Below are positions 48,347-57,855 of a stretch of DNA of 64,000 nt, one piece after another. Numbering within the stretch: the stretch's first letter is position 1; every line of letters starts with the position of its first letter. The position numbers and the translations under genes are program-made. The notes below the pieces were generated by a model that made no database searches, was not told the origin of the DNA, and saw only the letters and a program-made list of their open reading frames with translations. The stretch is from JAGMXM01 sp964458325 (GTDB lineage Bacteria; Verrucomicrobiota; Verrucomicrobiia; Limisphaerales; UBA1319): the NCBI GenBank assembly GCA_964458325.1, contig CAYWIM010000006.1:14012-78011 (forward strand). The letters run 5' to 3'.

Positions 48347-49789
48347 ATGATATCGAGTCCCAAACAACCTGACTCCGCGTCCCGGATGGGCGGGCCTGCC
48401 ATCGCCGCGCCTCTGGATCCGGGATTTCAACCGGCCATCCTGGCCGCGCGCGAATATGCGCGGCTGGTCAGCCAGGCGCCTCGCTCGGACCGGATCGACA
48501 TCGCCCTGGAACGGGAGCGCGGGCTGGTGGCGCGGCATACCATTCCGATACTGCCTCCCGGCCGGGCCGAGACCGACGACCTCACCTTTCAGCATGTCGA
48601 GCGGACGATCAAGTTCATGCTCTGGGCGTGGGGCGGCTGGCGTCTGTTCCTGGCGGGGCCGGCGTGGCTCTGCGACCGGATCGCCCGCTGCTACCGGCCC
48701 GATGGGGCCCGCGCGTTCGATGCCGACCTGATGACCCGCGTCTACGAGAAACCGCTCACGGTCCAGCAGGTCGAGCGGGCCGAGCTGCCGCCTGCCCGCG
48801 AATCCACGCTCGCCATTGGCGGGCATCTCGATGGCTTTCGCATCGGGTTCGACCTGGGCGCCAGCGATTACAAGCTCGCCGCCGTCGCGAATGGCGAGGC
48901 GGTCTTCAGCGCCGAGATCCCATGGAATCCCAAGGATCAATCCGATCCGCAATACCACTACCAGCGGATCCAGGAGGGGCTCAAGCAGGCCGCGGCGCAC
49001 CTGCCCCGCGTGGACGCAATCGGGGGCAGCTCGGCGGGCGTGTTCGTCGATAACCAGGTCATGGTTGCCTCGCTGTTCCGGTCGGTGCCGAAGGCCGAGT
49101 TCGACCGATCGGTTAAGCCCATGTTCCGCCGGCTCGGCCTCGAATGGAACGTGCCGCTGGTGGTCATCAACGACGGCGACGTTACCGCCCTGGCGGGGGC
49201 CATGTCGCTGCAGAAGACGGCCATGCTCGGCGTGGCCATGGGCTCGAGCCAGGCCGCCGGATACCTCGATCGCCAGGGACGCATCACCGGGTGGCTCAAC
49301 GAGCTCGCGTTCGCGCCGGTCGATTTCAATCCCAATGCCCCGCCGGACGAGTGGTCGGGCGACGGCGGGGTGGGCGCGCTCTATTTCTCGCAGCAAGCGG
49401 TCAACAAGCTCCTGCCGGCCGCGCGGATCGATGCGCCAGCCGAGGCGGCGCTGCCCGAGCGCCTCAAGATGGTCCAGGATCTCCTGTCGAAAAACGATCC
49501 GCGCGCCCGCGCCATCTTCGAGACGATCGGCGTGTACCTCGGCTACGCCATCCCGTATTACCGCGAGTTTTACGACTACGACAACCTGCTGATCCTGGGC
49601 CGGGTCACCTCCGGCCCCGGCGGCGACATCATCCTCGAGAGGGCGCGCGCCGTCCTGAACGGCTCGTTTGCGGAGCTGGCGTCCCGCATCCAGCTTCATG
49701 TGCCAGACGAGAAGAGCCGGCGGGTCGGCCAAGCCGTGGCCGCCGCCAGCTTGCCTGAAATCCGAACCGCCTCGCACCAATCCCCTTAA
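48347..49789 (+). CDS. ROK-family-like sugar kinase/ATPase
   Basis: 480 residues. An unusual 160-residue N-terminal region precedes the ASKHA fold: phosphate-1 motif RIGFDLGASDYKLAAV, connector DAIGGSSAGVFVDNQ, phosphate-2 VVINDGDVTALAGAM and the adenosine region MGSSQAAGYLD. The zinc-binding cysteine motif of classical ROK proteins is absent. It is probably a carbohydrate kinase or sensor. It stands before the PIG-L deacetylase gene (20 bp) on the same strand, so the two may act on the same amino sugar. Confidence 0.72.
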   Translation: MISSPKQPDSASRMGGPAIAAPLDPGFQPAILAAREYARLVSQAPRSDRIDIALERERGLVARHTIPILPPGRAETDDLTFQHVERTIKFMLWAWGGWRLFLAGPAWLCDRIARCYRPDGARAFDADLMTRVYEKPLTVQQVERAELPPARESTLAIGGHLDGFRIGFDLGASDYKLAAVANGEAVFSAEIPWNPKDQSDPQYHYQRIQEGLKQAAAHLPRVDAIGGSSAGVFVDNQVMVASLFRSVPKAEFDRSVKPMFRRLGLEWNVPLVVINDGDVTALAGAMSLQKTAMLGVAMGSSQAAGYLDRQGRITGWLNELAFAPVDFNPNAPPDEWSGDGGVGALYFSQQAVNKLLPAARIDAPAEAALPERLKMVQDLLSKNDPRARAIFETIGVYLGYAIPYYREFYDYDNLLILGRVTSGPGGDIILERARAVLNGSFAELASRIQLHVPDEKSRRVGQAVAAASLPEIRTASHQSP

Positions 49790-49809
49790 CCCATCCACCT
49801 CGCTTGATT

Positions 49810-50670
49810 ATGCAATTCCAAAACTCGACTGCGGATCTGTTCGTCCCGGACGACACGGCGCTGCCCCAGGCGCTCGAGCGCACGACTCACCTGGGGGTGG
49901 GCGCCCACCAGGATGACCTCGAATTCATGGCCTTTCACGGCATCGAGACCTGCTTCCAGCTCCCCGATCTCTGGTTCACGGGCGTCACTTGCACCAACGG
50001 CGCCGGCAGTTCGCGCGCCGGCATTTACTCCGATTACAGCGACGAACAGATGCGCGCGGTGCGCCGGATCGAGCAGCGCAAGGCCGCCACCATCGGCCAA
50101 TATGCGGCCATGGCCCAGCTCGATTATTCGAGCTCCGCGGTGAAGGATCCGGCCAATCCCGACCTCAAGAACGACCTCCTGAAAATCCTTCACGCGGCCA
50201 AGCCCAAGGTGGTGTACACCCATAACCTGGCCGACAAGCACGATACCCACGTGGCGGTCGCCAGCGCCACGATCCGCGCGCTGCGCGAGCTGCCCGCCGC
50301 GATCCGCCCCCGCCAGGTGGTCGGCTGCGAGATCTGGCGCGACCTCGATTGGATGCCGGACGAGCGCAAGGTCGTGCTCGATGTCAGCCGCCGCGAAAAC
50401 CTCGCCGCCGCGTTGTCGGGTGTCTACGATTCCCAGATCACCGGCGGCAAGCGCTACGACCTGGCCGTCATGGGCCGGCGGCGCGGGCATGCCACGTTCT
50501 TCGAATCGCATGCCGTCGACCAGGCCCAATCCCTCACCTTCGCCATGGATCTCACCCCCCTGGTCCAGGATCCGTCCCGGGACGTCGTCGAGTACGTGCG
50601 CGAATTGATCCAGGCATTCCAGCAGGACGTCGTCAAAAAGCTCGAGGCCCGCATCGGCGCCCGGACCTGA
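49810..50670 (+). CDS. PIG-L/LmbE-family deacetylase
   Basis: 286 residues from ATG 49810. The zinc site motif is HLGVGAHQDDLEFMAFHG (family AHPDDE, here AHQDDLE), with the distal histidines in YTHNLADKHDTHVAVA. The fold is Rossmann-like and cytoplasmic. Members remove N-acetyl groups from GlcNAc-type conjugates. It follows a ROK-like gene and converges on tilS nine bases after its stop. Confidence 0.87.
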   Translation: MQFQNSTADLFVPDDTALPQALERTTHLGVGAHQDDLEFMAFHGIETCFQLPDLWFTGVTCTNGAGSSRAGIYSDYSDEQMRAVRRIEQRKAATIGQYAAMAQLDYSSSAVKDPANPDLKNDLLKILHAAKPKVVYTHNLADKHDTHVAVASATIRALRELPAAIRPRQVVGCEIWRDLDWMPDERKVVLDVSRRENLAAALSGVYDSQITGGKRYDLAVMGRRRGHATFFESHAVDQAQSLTFAMDLTPLVQDPSRDVVEYVRELIQAFQQDVVKKLEARIGART

Positions 50671-50679
50671 TCCCTCGGT

Positions 50680-52083
50680 TCAGGCCGATCCCGGCGCCTG
50701 CGGCTCGAGCCGGTCGAACTCCCACACCAGGCATCGCGTGGTCCGCGCCGTGATCCGCGCATCCTCGGCGATGCGCTGGTTCTCGATCCAGACAATGCGG
50801 CCGGCGGCGTTGAGCGCGACCACCCGAAGCCGCCGCTCCCGCGGGGGGACCTTCTGGCTCGAGAACCAGTCCTTGAGCTTGACGGTTTGCTTCCAGTGGA
50901 TGGGCTGGAATCGGTCGCCGGGCTGCCAGTGGCGCAGGGTCAGACGGGGGCCGATCTCCGCCGCGTCGAACCGCTCGACCCCGGCCGTTCCCCGGCAGAT
51001 CGCGCGCCCGCCTCGCCGCCACGATTCGAGCCGCCAGCGGATCCTCAACCCGCTATAAACCAGCCCTCCGGTCCGCCCCTCGAGCCGCACGATGCAGCCC
51101 CGGTCCCGCGGCGCCGCCGGCCTGGGCGGGACCGGCGCCTTCTCGATCCTGTCCTGCTCGTTCCGGCGGACGGTGAATCCGGGCCGGATGGTGACCGGCC
51201 GGTTCTTCTCGAGCCGCAGCGATTCGATCCATTGAAAATCGGGCTCGATCCCGAGGCCCGCCAACTGGCGGCGGATCGCCTGGCGCTGGATGGCCGGATG
51301 CAATCGATCGAATCGAGTCCGTCGCCGGCCCGCCAGCCAGCGCTCGGCCAAGTGCTCGACCAGATCGCTCTCCGATCCGATGATCTCGGCGGCGCGCCAT
51401 AGCACGCGCGCCGCAGCCGGCTGGTATTCCCGCTCGAGCAGCGGCAGCAGCTTGTGCCGGATCCGGTTCCGCAACAGGTCCGTGTCCCGGTTGGTCGCGT
51501 CCTGGCGAAAGGCAAGCCCTTGAGCGCGGGCGTACCGGACCAGATCGCTGCGGGCTTGGTCCAGCAGCGGCCGCACCAGGATGGCCCGCGGATCGGCGGG
51601 CGAAGGGCCCTTCCATCTCATCGATCCGAGGCCTTGCCCGCCGCTGCCGCGGAGCAATCGAAGCACGAACAGCTCGGCCTGGTCGCCAGCGTGATGCGCC
51701 AGCGCCACCACCCGCGCCCCGCGCTCGATGGCCGCCCGCGCCAGAAACGCGTGCCGCAACGTCCGCGCCCCCATCTCGATCGACACCTTGCGCGCCTGCG
51801 CATGGGCCCGCACGTCCTGCGCGTCCGTGACAAACTCGAGCCCGAGACGCCGCGCGGCGCCTTCGACGAACCGCTGGTCGGCGTCGCTGGCCCTGCCGCG
51901 GAGCCGGTGGTTGAAGTGGGCCACGATCAGCCGCCCGCCGTCCCGCTTCCGAAGCCGGAACAGCACATCGAGCATGACCATCGAGTCGATCCCGCCCGAC
52001 ACCGCCGCAACCACTGCCTCGCCCGGGCCGATCAGACCGTGCCTCTCAATCTGGCGCGCGACCTGTTCGACGAACACCCTCAT
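50680..52083 (-). CDS. tilS: tRNA(Ile)-lysidine synthase
   Basis: 467 residues from ATG 52083. The PP-loop is VVAAVSGGIDSMVMLDVLF near residue 28, with HFNHRLRGRASDADQRFVE and ALAHHAGDQAELFVLRLLRG. The TilS substrate-binding and C-terminal domains follow (LRHWQPGDRFQPIHWKQTVK, LKDWFSSQKVPPRERRLR). The enzyme puts lysine on C34 of tRNA-Ile(CAU), an essential decoding step. Confidence 0.93.
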   Translation of the reverse strand: MRVFVEQVARQIERHGLIGPGEAVVAAVSGGIDSMVMLDVLFRLRKRDGGRLIVAHFNHRLRGRASDADQRFVEGAARRLGLEFVTDAQDVRAHAQARKVSIEMGARTLRHAFLARAAIERGARVVALAHHAGDQAELFVLRLLRGSGGQGLGSMRWKGPSPADPRAILVRPLLDQARSDLVRYARAQGLAFRQDATNRDTDLLRNRIRHKLLPLLEREYQPAAARVLWRAAEIIGSESDLVEHLAERWLAGRRRTRFDRLHPAIQRQAIRRQLAGLGIEPDFQWIESLRLEKNRPVTIRPGFTVRRNEQDRIEKAPVPPRPAAPRDRGCIVRLEGRTGGLVYSGLRIRWRLESWRRGGRAICRGTAGVERFDAAEIGPRLTLRHWQPGDRFQPIHWKQTVKLKDWFSSQKVPPRERRLRVVALNAAGRIVWIENQRIAEDARITARTTRCLVWEFDRLEPQAPGSA

Positions 52084-52124
52084 CGCCAGCCTTGGATCAT
52101 GCCCCTCCTTCGGCCTCCTCGAAA

Positions 52125-53402
52125 TCAGATCAGGATTTGCTTCTTCTCGAAATCGAACCGCGCGACCTTCTCCTCGAGAAAGCTGAGCATCGCCATGTTC
52201 AGCGCGGTCTGGACGTGCAGGCCGAACTCGACATCGCTCACGGGCCGCTGGCGCGACCGGACGCACTGGATGAAATTGCGCCAGTGCGCAGGCGTCGCAT
52301 CCATCTTTTGCGAAGGGATCACCCGGCGCTCGCCCTTGAACGGAACGATGGTGAGGCTGTCGAACCCGACGTTCCATTCCCCCGGGTTTTGGAACGTGAG
52401 GGTGCCCTCGTCCCCGTGGATCGCGGGCTCAGTCACGTAGTTGTTGGCCAGGGTGCAGACGATCACGATCGACAGTTTCTCCGGGTAATCCAGGCACATG
52501 TTGAACGTGTCGGGCACCTCGCGGTCGTAGGTGGTGTATTTGAAAATGCCGCCCGAAGCCGCGGCGCGCGCCGGGAACTTCACCCCGAGCGAGCTGACAA
52601 ACGGCGTGAAGGTGTGGGGGAACAGATCCGTGCAGGGGCCGCCTGCGTAATCGAGATACTTGCGCCAGCTGAAGAAGCGGTCCACCGTGAACGGCACCTT
52701 CGGCGCGTCACCCAGAAACGCTTCCCAGTCGAGGTCGGGACCCGGCTTGGCCTCCGGATCGATGATCGGCATCCGCTCGCCCCAGTCGCCGTTTCGGAAA
52801 AAGCCGACGTTGACCAGTTGCACGCGTCCGATGACGCCCTGGCCGATCAGCTCCTTGACCTGCTGCCAGGCGGGGCTCGAGTTGCCCTGGTTCCCGATCT
52901 GCACCACCCGTTTGCGCTCGATCGTCTCGGCGCAAAACTGCTTCGCGAGATCGAACTGCGACCAGTGGCCCATCGGTTTCTCGCAATAAATGTCCTTGCC
53001 GGCGCGCAGCGCGTCGATGGCCTGGCTCAGGTGCAGCCGGTCCGGTGTCGCGATGCAGACCACGTCCACGTCCGGGTCCGCCAGGAGCTCATGGTGTTTG
53101 CGGTATGGCTTGACCCCGGCCGGTTTTGCGGCCTCATCGAGCCGGTGCCGGAACGCGTCGTTGACTGCCGCGATGCGCAGGTTCTCGCCGGCCTGGATCA
53201 GCCGCTGGACCGTCGCCACGTGGCTCCTGCCCCGGCCGCCCACGCCGATGAATCCCACCCCGATCCGGTCGTTGGCGCCAATGACCCGGGCGCGGGACAC
53301 AAAAGGAAATGCAGACGCTGCTGCGGCTAGCGCGGCCGTCCGCGTCGTGCTCTGGATGAATCGGCGCCGGGTGATCGGTTCCTGCGGGCTCTTCGTGTTC
53401 AT
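52125..53402 (-). CDS. Tat-exported Gfo/Idh/MocA-family oxidoreductase 2
   Basis: 425 residues from ATG 53402. Tat signal TRRRFIQSTTRTAALAAAAS, NAD-binding IGVGFIGVGGRGRSHVATV, DVDVVCIATPDRLHLSQAID and the catalytic EKP in DIYCEKPMGHW. The C-terminal domain has DYAGGPCTDLFPHTF. It is transcribed divergently from the xylose-isomerase-like gene across 114 bp, so joint regulation is possible. The substrate is probably a sugar or a sugar-derived polyol. Confidence 0.88.
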   Translation of the reverse strand: MNTKSPQEPITRRRFIQSTTRTAALAAAASAFPFVSRARVIGANDRIGVGFIGVGGRGRSHVATVQRLIQAGENLRIAAVNDAFRHRLDEAAKPAGVKPYRKHHELLADPDVDVVCIATPDRLHLSQAIDALRAGKDIYCEKPMGHWSQFDLAKQFCAETIERKRVVQIGNQGNSSPAWQQVKELIGQGVIGRVQLVNVGFFRNGDWGERMPIIDPEAKPGPDLDWEAFLGDAPKVPFTVDRFFSWRKYLDYAGGPCTDLFPHTFTPFVSSLGVKFPARAAASGGIFKYTTYDREVPDTFNMCLDYPEKLSIVIVCTLANNYVTEPAIHGDEGTLTFQNPGEWNVGFDSLTIVPFKGERRVIPSQKMDATPAHWRNFIQCVRSRQRPVSDVEFGLHVQTALNMAMLSFLEEKVARFDFEKKQILI

Positions 53403-53516
53403 AGGCATTGGGATCACCTTCGAACTGGACGCCAAAAGGTGCAAGCCCAAAGCGCCTTTCCGCTTTTCTTCCCCGCCCGTCCTGCTACGCTGCCCGAAAA
53501 CAAAACAAGATCCATT

Positions 53517-54557
53517 ATGGCAACGAAACCTGATTATCGATTCTCGTTCGGTCCTTGGAACATCAGCGAGGGCGCCGATCCTTACGGGCCTCCCACACGG
53601 CCGCCCCAGGCGTTCGACTGGAAGCTCGGCAAGCTCAAGGAGCTGGGATTCGACGCCATGATGTTTCACGACGACGATGCCGTGCCCGATATCGACGCCA
53701 AGTCCCCCGAGCAGGTCCGCAAGGAGGCCAAGGAGCTCAGGAAAAAGCTCGATGACGCCGGCCTCTTCGCCGAGATCGTCGCGCCCCGCCTCTGGTTCAG
53801 CCCCATGACCATCGACGGCGCCTACACCAGCAACGATCCCAAAGCCCGCCGCTACGCCATCGACCGCTCCCTGCAGTGCGTCGATATCGCCCGGATCCTC
53901 AAGTGCGATCTGATCGTCCTCTGGCTGGCGCGCGAGGGGACCTACCTGCGCGAGTCCAAAAACTGCCGCCGCAGCCTCGAATACATGGTCAAAGCCATCG
54001 ACCAGATGCTCGATCACGATCCCAAGATCCGGATCGCAGTCGAGCCCAAGCCGAACGAGCCGATGGATCACGCCTACCTGCCCACGATCGGCCACGCCCT
54101 TGCCGTCGCCCCGCTCACTCGAGATCCCAAACGCGTCGGGTGCCTCGTCGAAACCGCCCACGCCATCCTCGCCGGGCTCGATCCGGCCGACGAGATGGAG
54201 TTTGCAATGGCGATGGGCAAGCTCTGGTCGGTCCACCTCAACGACCAGAACGGCCTCAAGTTCGATCAGGACAAGCCGTTCGGCAGCAACAATCTCCGCC
54301 AGGCGTTCAACCAGGTGCGCGTTCTCGAACGCAATCGCTACGGCAGCCGGGGCGAGTGCGTCGCCTTCGACGTCCACTCCTTCCGCTCGACCAAGATCGA
54401 GCATGCCGTCGATCACCTGGCCAACAGCCGATCGACCTTCCTGCGCCTGGTCGATAAGGTCCGGTCATTCGACGATGCCGCGGCGCAAAAGCTCATCGCG
54501 GATCGGAATTACCAGGCGCTCGATCAAATGGTCATCGAGCATCTGCTTGGAAAGTGA
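53517..54557 (+). CDS. Xylose isomerase-family sugar isomerase
   Basis: 346 residues from ATG 53517. Signature residues of xylose isomerase are present: MMFHDDDAVP (catalytic His and Asp), WLAREGTYLRESKN (family WGGREG-like), the metal-binding IAVEPKPNEP, then CLVETAHAILAGL and WSVHLNDQNGLKFDQDKPFG. It is a cytoplasmic TIM barrel that interconverts aldoses and ketoses using two divalent metals. Stands divergent from an oxidoreductase and just before an exported deacetylase-like gene (7 bp), suggesting one sugar-processing set. Confidence 0.85.
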   Translation: MATKPDYRFSFGPWNISEGADPYGPPTRPPQAFDWKLGKLKELGFDAMMFHDDDAVPDIDAKSPEQVRKEAKELRKKLDDAGLFAEIVAPRLWFSPMTIDGAYTSNDPKARRYAIDRSLQCVDIARILKCDLIVLWLAREGTYLRESKNCRRSLEYMVKAIDQMLDHDPKIRIAVEPKPNEPMDHAYLPTIGHALAVAPLTRDPKRVGCLVETAHAILAGLDPADEMEFAMAMGKLWSVHLNDQNGLKFDQDKPFGSNNLRQAFNQVRVLERNRYGSRGECVAFDVHSFRSTKIEHAVDHLANSRSTFLRLVDKVRSFDDAAAQKLIADRNYQALDQMVIEHLLGK

Positions 54558-54564
54558 TCTGGGC

Positions 54565-55947
54565 ATGAATCCGATCGATCGCCGCCAGTTCCTCCACGCG
54601 GCATCTCTGGCTGCCGGCGGACTTGTCACGGCCGCTTCTCGATGGCCGATCCTGGCCCAGTCCGCCGGCGACCGCCCCCCCCGATCCCCCGAAACGGCCG
54701 TTTTGAACCCTCGAGGCCGGGTGCCCGTCAGCCTCATCATCGACGATTCCACCTGCCTGGTGAACATGGCCCACTTCGCCATACCCCAGTTCGCCGAGGT
54801 GTTCCCTGACCGCTACCGGCAGGACTGGCGCCGCATGCCCCGCGAGATCCCCGACGCCTTCGTCCGCCGCTTCGGCGAGTGGAGCCGGACCCAGGGCGTG
54901 AAGGGGAAATACAGCATGGTTCCGTATCCATCGTGCGTGGGATGGCTGGACCGGGACCTGCCGGGCTGGTCGCGGCGCGAGCTGATCCAGAGCCTCGAGC
55001 TGGTCCGCACGCTCCTCTCCTCGCATTGGGATTTCCACCCCGAGATGGTCAGCCATACCTGGGTCATCAACACCCGCACCGGCCGGCCTCACGAGGAGCG
55101 CACGGATCGGTTCATGGAAAACTGGCGGTGGACGGACGGCAAAAGCGCGGATGAGCTGGCCGATTACCTGGCCTATGCGCTCCGCATCCTCGAACGGGCG
55201 GGCATCCCTTGCGAGGGCATCACCACCCCCGGCGGGTTCGGCAACCGCGTGCTGCCCGAGCTGGCCCAGGCCACGCTCGAATCCTGCCGCGCCGTGTTCC
55301 GGGCCGAAATCCCCCATTACTTCCGCCACGTCTTCACCGATAACCAGAGCGTGGCGCCCCGTGTCGAATACGCATCCAGCCTCGACAGCAGCGACCCGCG
55401 CTGCGTCGTCTCGATCATCGGTTGCACCGGCGATTGGTTCGGTGGCTGGGACGGGCTCGAGATCGGCTCCGCCGACCAGTTCCTGAGCTCCGACGCCCAG
55501 CGCGGCCGCATGGCCGATGTCATCCGCCGGGGCGAGCCCGCCATCATGGTGTGCCACTGGCCCGGCCTTTACTGCCATGGGGCCGAGACCGGGTTCCACA
55601 TCCTCCAGGAAGTCGTCCGGCGAATCGAGCCGCTTTCCAGCGGCGTCCTCTGGATGAAGCTCAGCGAGATCGCACGCTACTGGGCCGCCCGCGAGCTCAC
55701 TCGGATCCAATGGCAAGGCCGCCAGCTCCAGCTCCGCGCGCCATTCGCCTGTCCCGGCTTCACGGTTCGCGTGAATGCCGCCTCGAAAGCCCCTCCCGCG
55801 ATCCAGGCCGGCGGTGCACCCTCGCCCATGCGTCACGTCCAACGACTCAGCGACCTCGCGCCAGGGACTTGGCTCGCCGAAGGAGACGCCACAGTCCTTT
55901 GTTTCGACCTGCCCAAAGGGCCCTCCGCCGTCGTTTTCCCGGCCTGA
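54565..55947 (+). CDS. Tat-exported polysaccharide deacetylase-like protein
   Basis: 460 residues from ATG 54565. Twin-arginine-like signal (DRRQFLHAASLAAGGLVTAAS). The catalytic-domain start RVPVSLIIDDSTCLVNMAHF resembles the NodB motif with its Asp pair. Further conserved parts are VKGKYSMVPYPSCVGW, HPEMVSHTWVIN and GITTPGGFGNRVLPE, like the sugar-binding strands of carbohydrate esterase family 4. It probably removes acetyl groups from an extracellular glycan. The call rests on fold pattern; some motifs are divergent. Confidence 0.65.
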   Translation: MNPIDRRQFLHAASLAAGGLVTAASRWPILAQSAGDRPPRSPETAVLNPRGRVPVSLIIDDSTCLVNMAHFAIPQFAEVFPDRYRQDWRRMPREIPDAFVRRFGEWSRTQGVKGKYSMVPYPSCVGWLDRDLPGWSRRELIQSLELVRTLLSSHWDFHPEMVSHTWVINTRTGRPHEERTDRFMENWRWTDGKSADELADYLAYALRILERAGIPCEGITTPGGFGNRVLPELAQATLESCRAVFRAEIPHYFRHVFTDNQSVAPRVEYASSLDSSDPRCVVSIIGCTGDWFGGWDGLEIGSADQFLSSDAQRGRMADVIRRGEPAIMVCHWPGLYCHGAETGFHILQEVVRRIEPLSSGVLWMKLSEIARYWAARELTRIQWQGRQLQLRAPFACPGFTVRVNAASKAPPAIQAGGAPSPMRHVQRLSDLAPGTWLAEGDATVLCFDLPKGPSAVVFPA

Positions 55948-56309
55948 TTCGTCCCCCTCGAAAAGGTAGGGCGGCCACTCCGTGGACGCCGCCTTGATGG
56001 CTGCAAGCTGACAAGCCGGCACTGACGCGTCCGCTTGTCAGCCGACATTTGCACCCCTTTGATGGCGTAGCCGCAGCTTTCGAGCTCCGATTGTATCTCA
56101 CCACGAAGCGCTCGAAGGGCGCGAAGAGGAATCCAGTTGCACGCTGCTGCGGACGAGGACGTCCGCGGTCCGTAAGGGTTCGGAGCGCGAGCCTCCTGGC
56201 CCGCAGCGCTGTCAGCTGACGGGCTTCAAGCTCCCGGCTCGGCCCGCCGCACAGCGCGCGCATGGCATATATCAAATATTTAGACGATTCCTTTGCGTTA
56301 AATTGCGTT
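55948..56309. repeat. Intergenic block of dispersed hairpin repeats
   Basis: No gene is visible in these 362 bases; repeats fill most of them. An AAGGTAGGGCG element lies at 55963-55992. A GCTGACAAGC/GCTTGTCAGC hairpin at 56008-56042 continues into a 31-base sequence (56023-56053) that recurs exactly at 63970-64000. A CACGAAG repeat is at 56096-56128 and the second CTGCTGCGGACG hairpin at 56144-56172. The block separates two convergent genes. Confidence 0.65.
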
Positions 56310-57482
56310 CTACAGGAACACGATGCAGACGGGCGATCCCACTTCGAGCGTTTGCCCGGTGGGCGTCAGCCGGCCGGTCGCCAGATCGACGCGGAACACG
56401 GTCACATTGTGAGTCTGCTGGTTCGCCGCCAGCAGGAACCGGCCCGCGGGATCGAGATTGAAGCTCCGCGGAGTTTTCCCCTGGGTCGGCTGATGTTCGA
56501 GATAGGTCAGCCGGCCGGTCTTGCTGTCGATCGCATACGCCACAATGCTGTCGTGGCCGCGGTTGGATCCGTAGAGAAACCGCCCGGACGGATGCACGAA
56601 AATCTCCGCTGTCGAGTTCTCGCCCGAGAAATCCGGCGGCAGCGTGGTGATCGACTGGATCTCGATCATCCGCCCGGCGCGCGCCTGATGCCGAAAGGCG
56701 GTCACCGTCGAATCCAGCTCGTTGATGACATACGCGAATCGGCCGTCGGGACGGAACGCCATGTGCCGGGGGCCGGCGCCGAGCTTGACCGCCGCCGCCG
56801 GCGGATCATGGGGGCGCAGCGCTCCGCGCTCGAGGTCCAGATCGTATGCGAGCACCTTGTCCAGCCCCAGGTCGGGGACCCACGCTCGCCGGCCCGTGGC
56901 ATCGAGGTAGACGCCATGGGCGTGCGGCCCCGTCTGCCGCCGCGGATCGACGCTCGATCCTTCATGCTGGACGAAGGCGGTGGCTTTGCCCAGGCGGCCG
57001 TCCGTTCCCACAGGCAGCATTGCGGTGCTGCCGCCGCTGTAATTGGCCACCAGCACCCAGCGGCCGGTCGGATCCACGACCAGGTGGCACGGCCCGGCGC
57101 CCCCCGACGATTCCTGGTTCAGCAGGATCAACCCGCCCGTGCCGCGGTCGATCTCGAACGCGCTCACGCCGCCCTCGCCCCGTTTGCCCGCCGCGCCACC
57201 CATCTCGGTCACCGCATAGAGAAAACGCCCGTTCGGGTGCACCGCCAGGAAGCTCGGATTCACCGCCGCCGCCGCCAATTCCGGCGCCGTCAGTTTGCCT
57301 GAATCGGATTGCATCCGCGAGACATAGATGCCCTGGCTTTGCCGGCCGGTGTAGGTGCCAAAATAAACCAGGGATTCCTCAGGCGCTCCGGGTCCGGTCC
57401 GCGCTTCGGCGCCATCAGAAGCGGCCCACCCGCCCGCGCTCAGGCACAGCGGAATCATCGTGATCCAGGAAAAGGTTTTCAT
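56310..57482 (-). CDS. Exported lactonase, 6-phosphogluconolactonase-like seven-bladed propeller
   Basis: 390 residues from ATG 57482. A signal peptide (WITMIPLCLSAGGWAAS) precedes the Lactonase family (PF10282-type) propeller: LVYFGTYTGRQSQGIYV, NPSFLAVHPNGRFLYAV, GAGPCHLVVDPTGRWVLVAN, GPHAHGVYLDATGRRAWVPD, GAGPRHMAFRPDGRFAYVIN and TPRSFNLDPAGRFLLAAN, one per blade. Cytoplasmic relatives hydrolyse 6-phosphogluconolactone. An exported form more likely acts on a free sugar lactone, the type of product a Gfo/Idh/MocA dehydrogenase would make. Confidence 0.87.
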   Translation of the reverse strand: MKTFSWITMIPLCLSAGGWAASDGAEARTGPGAPEESLVYFGTYTGRQSQGIYVSRMQSDSGKLTAPELAAAAVNPSFLAVHPNGRFLYAVTEMGGAAGKRGEGGVSAFEIDRGTGGLILLNQESSGGAGPCHLVVDPTGRWVLVANYSGGSTAMLPVGTDGRLGKATAFVQHEGSSVDPRRQTGPHAHGVYLDATGRRAWVPDLGLDKVLAYDLDLERGALRPHDPPAAAVKLGAGPRHMAFRPDGRFAYVINELDSTVTAFRHQARAGRMIEIQSITTLPPDFSGENSTAEIFVHPSGRFLYGSNRGHDSIVAYAIDSKTGRLTYLEHQPTQGKTPRSFNLDPAGRFLLAANQQTHNVTVFRVDLATGRLTPTGQTLEVGSPVCIVFL

Positions 57483-57600
57483 GGCCCTATCCAAGCCTCA
57501 AGCCTCGCCTTGCGCAAGCCGCCAGTTGGGGTGCGCCGTGGTGGATCCCGCCGTGCCGTTTGGCTTGGCAAACACGATTCGCTGGGCCACAATGATAGAT

Positions 57601-57855
57601 ATGAAAAGCACGGCGCCCTCGAGGGCGAATACAGTCGGGGCGTCGCGGGAAGCCGGCCCAGTTTCGCAGGAGTGGCTGGAGGAATTCGAAGCGGCCGCTC
57701 GCCGTCCTCTGGCCACGCGGTTCCGTTATGCATTCATCCGCACCTATAAGCCGGTCCTGGACGACGCACCATACCGGGCCTTTGACACCATCACGGATTA
57801 CCGGCGCTGGTGTGAAGAACACCTGCCCGAGTGGCTGGGCTATGGCCGCATTTGA
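57601..57855 (+). CDS. Small partner of a nucleotidyltransferase-fold protein
   Basis: 84 residues. WLEEFEAAARRPLATRFRYA, then DTITDYRRWCEEHLPEWLGYG. Its 3' end overlaps the next gene by 14 bp, the usual arrangement of a two-gene toxin-antitoxin-like unit. No named family is recognised. Start ATG 57601; an earlier in-frame start would run into the promoter region of the lactonase gene. Confidence 0.62.
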   Translation: MKSTAPSRANTVGASREAGPVSQEWLEEFEAAARRPLATRFRYAFIRTYKPVLDDAPYRAFDTITDYRRWCEEHLPEWLGYGRI

